Shown: in pieces, positions 7,421 to 12,712 of the stretch
Numbering within the stretch: the first letter of the stretch is position 1
Layout of the letters: every line of letters begins with the position of its first letter
Assembly: GCA_021802745.1 (NCBI GenBank)
Contig: JAJZRK010000091.1
Span: 1 to 12,712 of the forward strand
Direction of reading: 5' to 3'
DNA: 12,712 nt
Source: a bacterium
Lineage (GTDB): Bacteria > Gemmatimonadota > Gemmatimonadetes > Gemmatimonadales > Gemmatimonadaceae
The notes under the pieces: generated by a model
Told to the model about the DNA's origin: nothing
Seen by the model: the letters and a program-made list of their open reading frames with translations, nothing else
Databases searched by the model: none
Made by a program: the position numbers and the translations under genes

Positions 7421-8376
7421 GCGCTCCGCTCGGCAAGGACCTGCTCGGGCTCGAGCATCTGTCCGCCGAGCAGATCACGCTCATTCTCGACACCGCCGAA
7501 CCGCTCCGCGAAATCAGCGAGCGCGCCATCAAGAAGGTGCCCACGCTGCGCGGCGCCACGGTGGTGAACCTGTTCTTCGAGGCGTCCACCCGCACGCGCA
7601 TCTCGTTCGAGTTCGCCGAGAAGCGCCTGTCGGCCGACACGGTGAACGTCGCCACCGCCGCGAGCTCCGTCACCAAGGGCGAGACGCTGGTGGACACGGC
7701 CAAGAACCTCGAGGCGATGCGGATTGACATGGTGGTCGTCCGCCATCCGTCGTCCGGCGCCGCGCAGTTCCTCGCCGAACGCATCGAGAGCAACGTCATC
7801 AACGCCGGCGACGGCACGCACGAGCATCCCACGCAGGGCCTGCTCGATCTGCTCACGCTCCGCCAGCGCTTCGGGTCGCTGAAGGGCCGGCGCATCTGCA
7901 TCGTGGGCGACGTGCTGCACTCGCGCGTCGCCCGGTCCAACATCTGGGGGCTGACCAAGCTCGGCGCCGAGGTCGCGGTCTGCGGCCCGCGCTCGCTGCT
8001 CCCGAGCGCGATCGGCGAGTTCGGCGTGCAGATTTTCGACCGCGTCGAGCAAGCCGTCGAGTGGGCCGACGCGCTCAACGTGCTGCGGCTCCAACTCGAG
8101 CGCATGACCGCCGGCTACATCCCCTCGCTGCGCGAGTACAACCGCGTGTTCGGCATTTCGCGCGAGCGGCTCGAGCGCGCCCCGCGCGACATCGTGATCA
8201 TGCACCCGGGGCCGATCAACCGCGGCGTCGAGCTCGACAGCGAAGTGGCCGACGGGCCGCATTCCGTGATTTTGCACCAGGTCACCAACGGCGTGGCCGT
8301 GCGCATGGCTGTGCTCTATCTCCTTGCCGGCAACGCGCCGGCGCTTGCCGAGGCCGCCAAGGGCGGCGAACGCTGA
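7417..8376 (+). CDS. pyrB: Aspartate carbamoyltransferase catalytic subunit
   Basis: The 319-residue product catalyses carbamoyl phosphate plus L-aspartate to N-carbamoyl-L-aspartate, the committed step of pyrimidine synthesis, in the cytoplasm. Signatures present: [13 protein letters not shown] (53-65) with the carbamoyl-phosphate-binding STRTR, SVTKGET (84-90) with the active-site lysine loop, HPTQ (137-140), LHSRVARSN (167-175), LRLQLER (223-229), and HPGPINRG (263-270). Length fits the catalytic chain. No regulatory pyrI gene is nearby, so it probably lacks the enteric-type regulatory subunit. The GTG start overlaps the pyrR stop by 4 bp and has a good GGAGG site. The TGA stop shares its last A with the pyrC ATG. 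Confidence 0.98.
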   Translation: MSAPLGKDLLGLEHLSAEQITLILDTAEPLREISERAIKKVPTLRGATVVNLFFEASTRTRISFEFAEKRLSADTVNVATAASSVTKGETLVDTAKNLEAMRIDMVVVRHPSSGAAQFLAERIESNVINAGDGTHEHPTQGLLDLLTLRQRFGSLKGRRICIVGDVLHSRVARSNIWGLTKLGAEVAVCGPRSLLPSAIGEFGVQIFDRVEQAVEWADALNVLRLQLERMTAGYIPSLREYNRVFGISRERLERAPRDIVIMHPGPINRGVELDSEVADGPHSVILHQVTNGVAVRMAVLYLLAGNAPALAEAAKGGER

Positions 8377-9671
8377 TGACTGAACATCGTGATGTCCTGC
8401 TCAAGGGCGGGCGGCTGCTCGACCCCTCGTCCCAGCTCGACGGAGTCGGCGACCTGCTCGTGCGCAACGGCAAGGTCGAGGTCTTCGGCGGCAACATCGC
8501 CGGTCCCGACGGCGCCGAGGTGATTGACTGCACCGGACAGGTGGTCGCGCCCGGGTTCATTGACGTACACTGCCACCTGCGCGAGCCGGGCAGGGAAGAT
8601 GTCGAGACCATTCTCACCGGTGCCCGCGCCGCGGCCGCCGGCGGTTTCACTGCGGTCTGCGCGATGCCGAACACCGACCCGGTGACCGACAACCAGGCCG
8701 CGGTTGGGTTCGTCCTCAAGCAGGGGCGCGCCGCCGGCGCGGCCCGCGTCTACCCCATCGGCGCCATCTCCATCGGGCAGCAGGGCGAACGCCTCGCCGA
8801 GTTTGGCGAGATGGTGCACGCCGGCGCGGTGGCCGTGAGCGACGACGGCAAGCCCGTGGTCAGCGCGCAGCTGATGCGGACGGCGCTCGAGTACGCCCGC
8901 ACCTTCGGCATTCCGGTGGCCGACCACTGCGAGGAGCCGACGCTCGCCGCTGGCGGGGCCATGCACGAGGGCTTCGTCTCCGCGCGCCTCGGCCTCAAGG
9001 GGATCCCCGCCGAGGCCGAGGAGATCATGGCCATCCGCGACATCCTGCTCGCGCGGCTCACCGGCGGGCACGTGCACCTGTGCCACATGAGCACCAAGGG
9101 ATCGGTGGAGCTGATCCGCTGGGGCAAGGAGCGGGGCATCCCCGTCACCGCCGAGGCGTGCCCGCACCATCTGTCGCTCACCGACGCGATGGTGGAGAAC
9201 TACAACACCAACGCCAAGATGAACCCGCCGCTGCGTACCGCGGTGGACGTGGAGGCGGTGCAGCAGGCCGTGAAGGACGGGACCATTGACGTGCTCGCCA
9301 CCGACCACGCGCCGCACCATAACGACGAGAAGCAGCGCGACTTCAACGATGCGCCCAACGGCATCATCGGGCTCGAGACTGCGCTGGCGGTGAATGTCAC
9401 CTGGCTCGTGAAGTCCGGTATCATTTCGCTCGCCACCCTGGTCGAGCGCATGTCGTGTACGCCCGCGCGCCTCTTCAACTTGCCGGGCGGTTCGCTCCGC
9501 CGCGGCTCCGCGGCCGACATCACCGTCTTCGACCCCGACCAGGCCTGGACCGTGGACCCCGCCGCCTTCCTTACGAAAGGGCGCAACACTCCCTACGGCG
9601 GCCGCATCCTCCACGGCCGCGTCGGATGTACCCTCGTGGACGGTCGGATCGTCCATAAGAGGATGGGGTAG
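8376..9671 (+). CDS. pyrC: Dihydroorotase, class I type
   Basis: The 431-residue product interconverts N-carbamoyl-aspartate and dihydroorotate, the third step of UMP synthesis. The amidohydrolase metal site is complete: H65 and H67 in DVHCHLREPG, the SDDGKP aspartates (156-157), H184 in ADHCEE, H237 in LCHMST, and D310 in TDHAPH. The length and a D rather than carboxylated K in the bridging region fit the class I (longer) dihydroorotases that often pair with PyrB. NTNAKMNPPLR (277-287) and NGIIGLETA (328-336) are further family marks. The ATG overlaps the pyrB stop by one base (TGATG), so the two are translationally coupled. The aldolase-like gene starts 32 bp downstream. An inactive PyrC homologue is unlikely because every ligand is present. 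Confidence 0.97.
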   Translation: MTEHRDVLLKGGRLLDPSSQLDGVGDLLVRNGKVEVFGGNIAGPDGAEVIDCTGQVVAPGFIDVHCHLREPGREDVETILTGARAAAAGGFTAVCAMPNTDPVTDNQAAVGFVLKQGRAAGAARVYPIGAISIGQQGERLAEFGEMVHAGAVAVSDDGKPVVSAQLMRTALEYARTFGIPVADHCEEPTLAAGGAMHEGFVSARLGLKGIPAEAEEIMAIRDILLARLTGGHVHLCHMSTKGSVELIRWGKERGIPVTAEACPHHLSLTDAMVENYNTNAKMNPPLRTAVDVEAVQQAVKDGTIDVLATDHAPHHNDEKQRDFNDAPNGIIGLETALAVNVTWLVKSGIISLATLVERMSCTPARLFNLPGGSLRRGSAADITVFDPDQAWTVDPAAFLTKGRNTPYGGRILHGRVGCTLVDGRIVHKRMG

Positions 9672-9703
9672 CCGCCACGCACCAGATCGAAGAGCTCCGG
9701 CAG

Positions 9704-10327
9704 ATGGTCTGTACCGTCTGCCGGCGGCTCTATGAACGCGGGCTGATCGCGGGCCAGGACGGAAATGTCTCCGTTCGGGTTGGCGATGATTCCTTGTTGG
9801 TGACGCCGGCGGGCCTCTCGAAGGTGGACCTTCGCCCGGAGGATCTCGTGGAACTCGGTCTCGACGGCTCCGTCAGAAGTGGCACGCGGCGCCCGACGTC
9901 CGAGTTGGCCGTGCACCTGCGCGCGTACCAGCGGCGCGCCGATGTGCAGGCGGTCGTCCACGCGCATCCCCCGATGGCGACGGCGTTCACGCTCGCCGGC
10001 GAGTCGCTCGACACGACCGCGCTGGCCGAGGTGCGGTACGGCGTGGGGCCGGTGGCGCTCGTGCCGTATGGCACGCCGAGCACCGCGGCCGCCGCCGAAG
10101 TGTTTGATCCCTTCTGGGCGTCTCACGACGCCTTCCTGATGGCGCACCACGGGGCGCTGACGGTCGGCCGTACGCTGACCCAGGCGCACCAGCGCATGGA
10201 AAGTCTCGAGAACGGGGCCCGCATCATGTGGGCCGCCCGCGCGCTGGGGCCCGTGCGATCCCTGCCCGACGACGCCCTGGCCGCGCTCGATGCCCTGCGG
10301 CTGGCGTCTCGTAACGCTGCGAGGTAA
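9704..10327 (+). CDS. Class II aldolase/adducin-family protein
   Basis: The 207-residue product belongs to the zinc-dependent class II aldolase family (L-fuculose-phosphate aldolase, ribulose-phosphate 4-epimerase, methylthioribulose-phosphate dehydratase). GLIAGQDGNVSVR (13-25) and VTPAGLSK (33-40) form the phosphate-binding region. E67 in TSEL, H86 and H88 in VVHAHPP, and H148/H149 in MAHHG are the expected zinc and catalytic residues. The sugar-phosphate substrate cannot be deduced. It lies between pyrC and the zinc-ribbon gene on one strand, so it is probably co-transcribed, though no pyrimidine role is known. ATG 9704 is the only standard start after the in-frame TAA at 9656. It leaves the N-terminal helix several residues shorter than is usual in the family; the coding-like stretch before it (THQIEELRQ) suggests a rare start codon. 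Confidence 0.88.
   Translation: MVCTVCRRLYERGLIAGQDGNVSVRVGDDSLLVTPAGLSKVDLRPEDLVELGLDGSVRSGTRRPTSELAVHLRAYQRRADVQAVVHAHPPMATAFTLAGESLDTTALAEVRYGVGPVALVPYGTPSTAAAAEVFDPFWASHDAFLMAHHGALTVGRTLTQAHQRMESLENGARIMWAARALGPVRSLPDDALAALDALRLASRNAAR
10320..10325 (+). promoter_or_regulatory. Shine-Dalgarno site of the zinc-ribbon gene
   Basis: CGAGGT overlaps the TAA of the aldolase gene and lies 10 nt before the ATG at 10336. It supports that start and coupled translation across the 8-bp gap. Confidence 0.5.
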
Positions 10328-10335
10328 CCCCCCAG

Positions 10336-11493
10336 ATGAGCACTTCCGATCGCGACACGGTGGAAACGGTCACCAGGCTGCTGGCCGAGCGGCGCAAGGT
10401 CAGGGACTGGCTGTCGGCGCTCGCCGCCCGGCGGGACAGCACGCCGCCCGCCGTCTACCAGAAGGTGCACGACGACTATTCCGCCAAGCTCGACAAGGTG
10501 CAGGCCAAGCTCGAGGCCGCGTCGGACTCGGTGCAGGTGGCCGCCGCCGAGGTCGCGGCGCGCCTCACCGACAAGGAGGAGGCGGTCGCGCGCAAGCTCG
10601 ATGAGCGCGCCGAAGCCGAACTGCGCTTCGCCGTGGGGGAGTTCGGCGAAAAGGAGTGGGACAAGCGCCGCACGAAACTCGACGAGGACCTCGCCGCGGT
10701 GACGGGCGAGCGCGATGGGCTGCGCGAGGAACTGCATCGCCTGCGCGACGTGCTCGACGAGGTGAGCGGGGCGAGCGTCGTGCCTGCGGAACCAGCCATC
10801 GAAGCGCCGGCGGAATTCGACGCGGAGACGTCGCGGGAACCGACGGTCGCCGGAAGCGCGGGTGAGTCGGCAGCCTCCTCCGAGGAGCCGTCGCCTGCGT
10901 CGGTTGCGCGCGCGCTGGAACCGCCGGTTGGGGAGCAGGACATCGTGCCGGTGGAGCAGCTCGAGGAGGCTCCCTCCGTGCAGGTGCAGCCTGCCGCGCC
11001 GTCCATCCCCATTCATGAGCAGTCCATCAGCGCCGCGGCGGAGCCGGCGCAGCCGTTGGCCCCCGGCTTCGACGAACTGGCGTTCCTGAAGGCGGTGGTC
11101 GGGCGCCCGACGCCGATCATTGGGACGCGTCATCCATCGGAGCCGGCCCTGGTGCCCAAGCGCGCGACGCCTGAGCCCCGCCGGCCCTCGGCAACACCCA
11201 AGCGTGGCGCCGCGGCGGAACCGCCACCGGCCAAGCCGGAGCGCGCGGCGTCCGAGACGCCGGCCGAGCCGAATCCCTATGCGCTGCCAGAGCCGCCGAC
11301 ACCGTTCCCCGACCCCGTGCCCGAGCCGCGGGTCAGTCAGGAGATGACGCCGCCGCGCGAAAGCTTTTTCGGCCGGCCAACCCCGCGCACCAGCGAGGCC
11401 ATCAAGTCGCTGCGCTGCCAGGAGTGCGGGACGCTGAACTACCCGACCGAATGGTACTGTGAGCGTTGTGGCGGCGAGCTAGCGGCGTTTTGA
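10336..11493 (+). CDS. Coiled-coil protein with Pro/Ala-rich linker and C-terminal zinc ribbon
   Basis: The 385-residue product has three parts. Residues about 5-142 are charged, Ala/Glu/Lys/Arg-rich and strongly predicted by eye to form long helices or a coiled coil. Residues about 145-355 are a low-complexity Pro/Ala/Glu linker (PEPPTPFPDPVPEPR near the end). The final 25 residues hold four cysteines in a CxxC...CxxC pattern (C361, C364, C375, C378; spacing 2-10-2), a rubredoxin-like zinc ribbon. No catalytic motif, signal peptide or membrane segment is present, so it is probably a cytoplasmic scaffold or binding protein. It ends the pyr-aldolase operon, 8 bp after the aldolase stop. Its own stop codon touches the large inverted repeat. 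Function is unknown; the coiled-coil plus zinc-ribbon layout alone does not identify one. Confidence 0.85.
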   Translation: MSTSDRDTVETVTRLLAERRKVRDWLSALAARRDSTPPAVYQKVHDDYSAKLDKVQAKLEAASDSVQVAAAEVAARLTDKEEAVARKLDERAEAELRFAVGEFGEKEWDKRRTKLDEDLAAVTGERDGLREELHRLRDVLDEVSGASVVPAEPAIEAPAEFDAETSREPTVAGSAGESAASSEEPSPASVARALEPPVGEQDIVPVEQLEEAPSVQVQPAAPSIPIHEQSISAAAEPAQPLAPGFDELAFLKAVVGRPTPIIGTRHPSEPALVPKRATPEPRRPSATPKRGAAAEPPPAKPERAASETPAEPNPYALPEPPTPFPDPVPEPRVSQEMTPPRESFFGRPTPRTSEAIKSLRCQECGTLNYPTEWYCERCGGELAAF

Positions 11494-11629
11494 GAGAAAC
11501 AACAGAGAGACAACAGAAAGACAACAGAGAGACAACAGACTAACGGCGGGAATGGGCGAGGGGGCGACTTGGCGTCGCCCCCTCTGTTGTTTCTCTGTTG
11601 TCTTTCTGTTGTCTCTCTGTTGTTTCTCT
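11493..11629. repeat. Large inverted repeat built from 11-bp tandem units
   Basis: Left arm 11493-11539 and right arm 11583-11629 are reverse complements over 47 bp with one mismatch (11531/11591, which would be a G-U pair in plus-strand RNA). Each arm is four tandem 11-bp units of consensus GARARACAACA (left: 11494-11537). The left arm has no T and the right arm no A. Between the arms, 11540-11559 is unpaired, and 11560-11568/11574-11582 form a perfect 9-bp stem (GGGGGCGAC/GTCGCCCCC) with loop TTGGC. The element starts at the last base of the zinc-ribbon stop and fills the space to rpsT. It is a likely cruciform or very stable RNA hairpin at a convergent gene end, possibly acting as a terminator or RNA-stability element. 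Confidence 0.95.
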
Positions 11630-11651
11630 GCGAAAGGCTTACGCCTTTCGC
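11630..11651 (-). terminator. Hairpin spanning the rpsT stop codon
   Basis: GCGAAAGGC (11630-11638) and GCCTTTCGC (11643-11651) form a perfect 9-bp stem around a 4-base loop that contains part of the rpsT stop (TAA, complement of 11639-11641). It abuts the right arm of the large inverted repeat with no gap. There is no T tract after it on the minus strand, so if it terminates rpsT it does so with the adjoining structure or a factor. Confidence 0.5.
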
Positions 11652-11872
11652 GCAATTTGGCTCTTGTGCCGCGCGGCGGCGTTCTTGTGCACCAGCCCCT
11701 TGCGGGCGGCGCGGTCCACGAGCTGCACGGCGGCCTTCTTCTCGGCGGGCGAGGCGGCAGCCGTCTTTGCCTTCTTCAGGGCGGTCCGCAGGGCGGCACG
11801 CTGCGCACGGTTGCGAACAGTCGCCGCGCGGGCCTTGCGCATGTTCTTCTTTGCGGACGCGATTCTTGGCAC
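11639..11872 (-). CDS. rpsT: 30S ribosomal protein S20
   Basis: The 77-residue, very basic product starts MPRIASAKKNMRKA and contains RNRAQRAALRTALKKAKT and a KKAAVQLVDRAARKGLVHKNAAARHKSQIA tail region, the S20 family pattern. S20 binds 16S rRNA in the body of the small subunit during assembly. The length is slightly below the common 85-90 residues, mainly through a short C terminus; this is within the range known for the family. The start is GTG, supported by a GGAGAG site 8 nt upstream and by homology of the N terminus. It is a single gene here, convergent with the zinc-ribbon gene and divergent from the M50 protease gene. Confidence 0.96.
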   Translation of the reverse strand: MPRIASAKKNMRKARAATVRNRAQRAALRTALKKAKTAAASPAEKKAAVQLVDRAARKGLVHKNAAARHKSQIARKA

Positions 11873-11880
11873 TCTTGAGA

Positions 11881-11886
11881 CTCTCC
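11881..11886 (-). promoter_or_regulatory. Shine-Dalgarno site of rpsT
   Basis: On the minus strand GGAGAG lies 8 nt before the GTG start, a good distance. It decides in favour of this non-ATG start. Confidence 0.75.
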
Positions 11887-11924
11887 GAAATGGTTCGTTG
11901 GCCGCCGGGCGGCGACAGACCTGT

Positions 11925-11954
11925 AAACTTGCTGGCTTCGAGGGGGCAAGTCAA
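11925..11954 (-). promoter_or_regulatory. Candidate rpsT promoter
   Basis: On the minus strand TTGACT (11954-11949) is followed after 18 bp by AAGTTT (11930-11925). The -35 match is good and the -10 match is weak. The implied 5' leader of about 45 nt would include the GGAGAG site. Confidence 0.35.
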
Positions 11955-11977
11955 GGTGGACCAGGCGGTTGACCGGA

Positions 11978-12123
11978 GATTGAGGATTGGGAATCCGGAA
12001 CGGGAATGCGGATCGCGATGGAGGATGGCGACTCGCGATTGAACCTCGTCGTCGCGCCGCCATCGCAAGTCGAGATCCTCGTTCGCCTTCCTCCGTCGGA
12101 ATCCGGATTCCAGATCCTCAATC
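11978..12123. repeat. Imperfect long inverted repeat between rpsT and the M50 gene
   Basis: This lies in the 333-bp gene-free stretch 11873-12205. The ends 11978-11999 and 12102-12123 are reverse complements over 22 bp with two mismatches (GATTGAGGAT..GGAATCCGGA). Further in, partial pairing continues: GAGGATggCGACTcGCGAT on the left against the complement of ATCGCAAGTCGAGATCCTC on the right. A perfect 14-bp palindrome GGAATCCGGATTCC lies at 12098-12111. The pattern suggests a dispersed palindromic intergenic element (REP- or MITE-like) carrying no coding sequence. The rest of the gap holds only the rpsT promoter region and, before the M50 gene, a weak TACTTT -10-like hexamer at 12150. Confidence 0.7.
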
Positions 12124-12205
12124 ACCTACCATCTGGGCTCCCACTCCCATACTTTAGAGTCCGACTGCCCGCGATGGGCCTCTTCTTCCCCCCGGCGACG
12201 ACCGC

Positions 12206-12712
12206 GTGACCCCCAAGGCCATTCAGCTCCTCCTCGGTGCGCCGGTGCTCCTCTTCGCCATGGTCGCGCACGAGTACGCGCACGGCTATGCCGCCCACAA
12301 GCAGGGCGATGACACCGCCAAGCTGCTCGGGCGGCTGAGCTGGAATCCGCTGCGGCACATTGACCCGTGGATGACCATCATTCTGCCCGCCGTGATGTTC
12401 TACACGACGGGCATGGCACTGGGCGGCGCCAAGCCCGTGCCGGTGGAACCGCGCAACTACCGCAACTACCGCAGCGGCGACATCATCGTCTCGCTCGCCG
12501 GCATTGCGACCAACCTCGCCATTGCCGCGTTGATGGTTCCGGCGATCATCGGGCTCGGCCTGCTCGGGCGCGCCGTGCCGGCCGCCAGCGACACGATTTC
12601 GCTCGTGCAGGTGATGTTCCGGCTTGGCATCTTCATCAATCTCCTGCTCGCCGTCTTCAACCTGATGCCGCTCCCGCCGCTCGACGGGTCGCACGTCATC
12701 AAGCACTTGCTC
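12206..12712 (+). CDS. Site-2 protease family (M50) membrane zinc metalloprotease, N-terminal part
   Basis: The frame opens at GTG 12206 and is still open at the window end (169 codons seen), so the gene continues beyond. GTG is the only standard start after an in-frame TAG at 12155; no Shine-Dalgarno site precedes it. HEYAH (22-26) is the zinc-binding HExxH motif within the first hydrophobic segment, and NLMPLPPLDGSH (152-163) near the edge supplies the third ligand, D160, of the second conserved M50 motif. Several hydrophobic segments (about 6-21, 55-75, 92-115, 133-153) indicate a polytopic inner-membrane protein. The compact form without a PDZ insert between the motifs fits the small M50B/YwhC-type group. 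Such proteases cleave substrates within the membrane; the target here is unknown. It is divergent from rpsT. Confidence 0.92.
   Translation, partial: MTPKAIQLLLGAPVLLFAMVAHEYAHGYAAHKQGDDTAKLLGRLSWNPLRHIDPWMTIILPAVMFYTTGMALGGAKPVPVEPRNYRNYRSGDIIVSLAGIATNLAIAALMVPAIIGLGLLGRAVPAASDTISLVQVMFRLGIFINLLLAVFNLMPLPPLDGSHVIKHLL

Noticed and set aside
7189..9656. Long minus-strand open frames (362 and 446 codons) opposite pyrB and pyrC
   Set aside because: They lie fully antisense to intact pyrB and pyrC, and their His/Arg/Val-rich products match no family; shadows of codon bias.
11493..11629. CRISPR array
   Set aside because: The repeated units are 11 bp and contiguous with no spacers, and they occur in inverted arms; there are no cas genes nearby.
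11552..12042. Plus-strand open frames across the right repeat arm and rpsT
   Set aside because: The hydrophobic FLLSLCCF-like segments come from translating the TGTTGTYTYTC repeat; the frames are antisense to rpsT and have no supporting start signals.
11439..12125. Minus-strand 228-codon open frame running across rpsT and the 11-bp repeats
   Set aside because: It overlaps rpsT in another frame; it stays open partly because the repeat arm has no T on one strand. The product is low-complexity, and rpsT has a clear ribosome binding site.

Overview
High-GC bacterial DNA. Genes are tightly packed with GTG/TTG starts, and several starts lack an obvious Shine-Dalgarno site. Gene content and protein style suggest Gemmatimonadota or a relative: a secreted M14 peptidase with a C-terminal amidotransferase-like domain, and a pyrR-pyrB-pyrC cluster followed by a coiled-coil zinc-ribbon protein. 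This assignment is an inference from gene style, not a search result. No phage, IS element, CRISPR array or tRNA was seen.

Layout. (1) 1-348 is the end of an unrecognised, probably exported protein. (2) 487-3126 encodes a secreted M14-type zinc peptidase. (3) On the minus strand, a membrane hybrid sensor histidine kinase (3905-6475) is followed 3 nt later by an SRAP-domain abasic-site repair protein (3191-3901), forming an apparent two-gene operon that converges on the peptidase. (4) A small unrecognised gene (6484-6726) diverges from the kinase and ends ahead of a palindrome and a strong intrinsic terminator. (5) A plus-strand operon follows: pyrR, pyrB and pyrC (4-bp and 1-bp overlaps), then a class II aldolase-like gene and a coiled-coil/zinc-ribbon gene. 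(6) rpsT (ribosomal protein S20) lies on the minus strand, convergent with that operon. (7) A site-2-protease-type M50 metalloprotease starts at 12206 and runs off the window.

The pyr genes encode the second and third steps of UMP synthesis (aspartate carbamoyltransferase, dihydroorotase) plus the PyrR regulator/uracil phosphoribosyltransferase. No carbamoyl-phosphate synthetase gene is in the window. A promoter placed just before the pyrR ATG, after the terminator, suggests a leaderless pyrR transcript rather than classic PyrR attenuation at that terminator.

The most unusual non-coding structure is the 145-bp gap between the zinc-ribbon gene and rpsT. It is almost entirely a giant inverted repeat: two 47-bp arms, each made of four 11-bp tandem units lacking T on one strand, enclosing an inner 9-bp GC stem, with another 9-bp hairpin over the rpsT stop directly beside it. 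A second, imperfect palindromic repeat (11978-12123) lies on the other side of rpsT.
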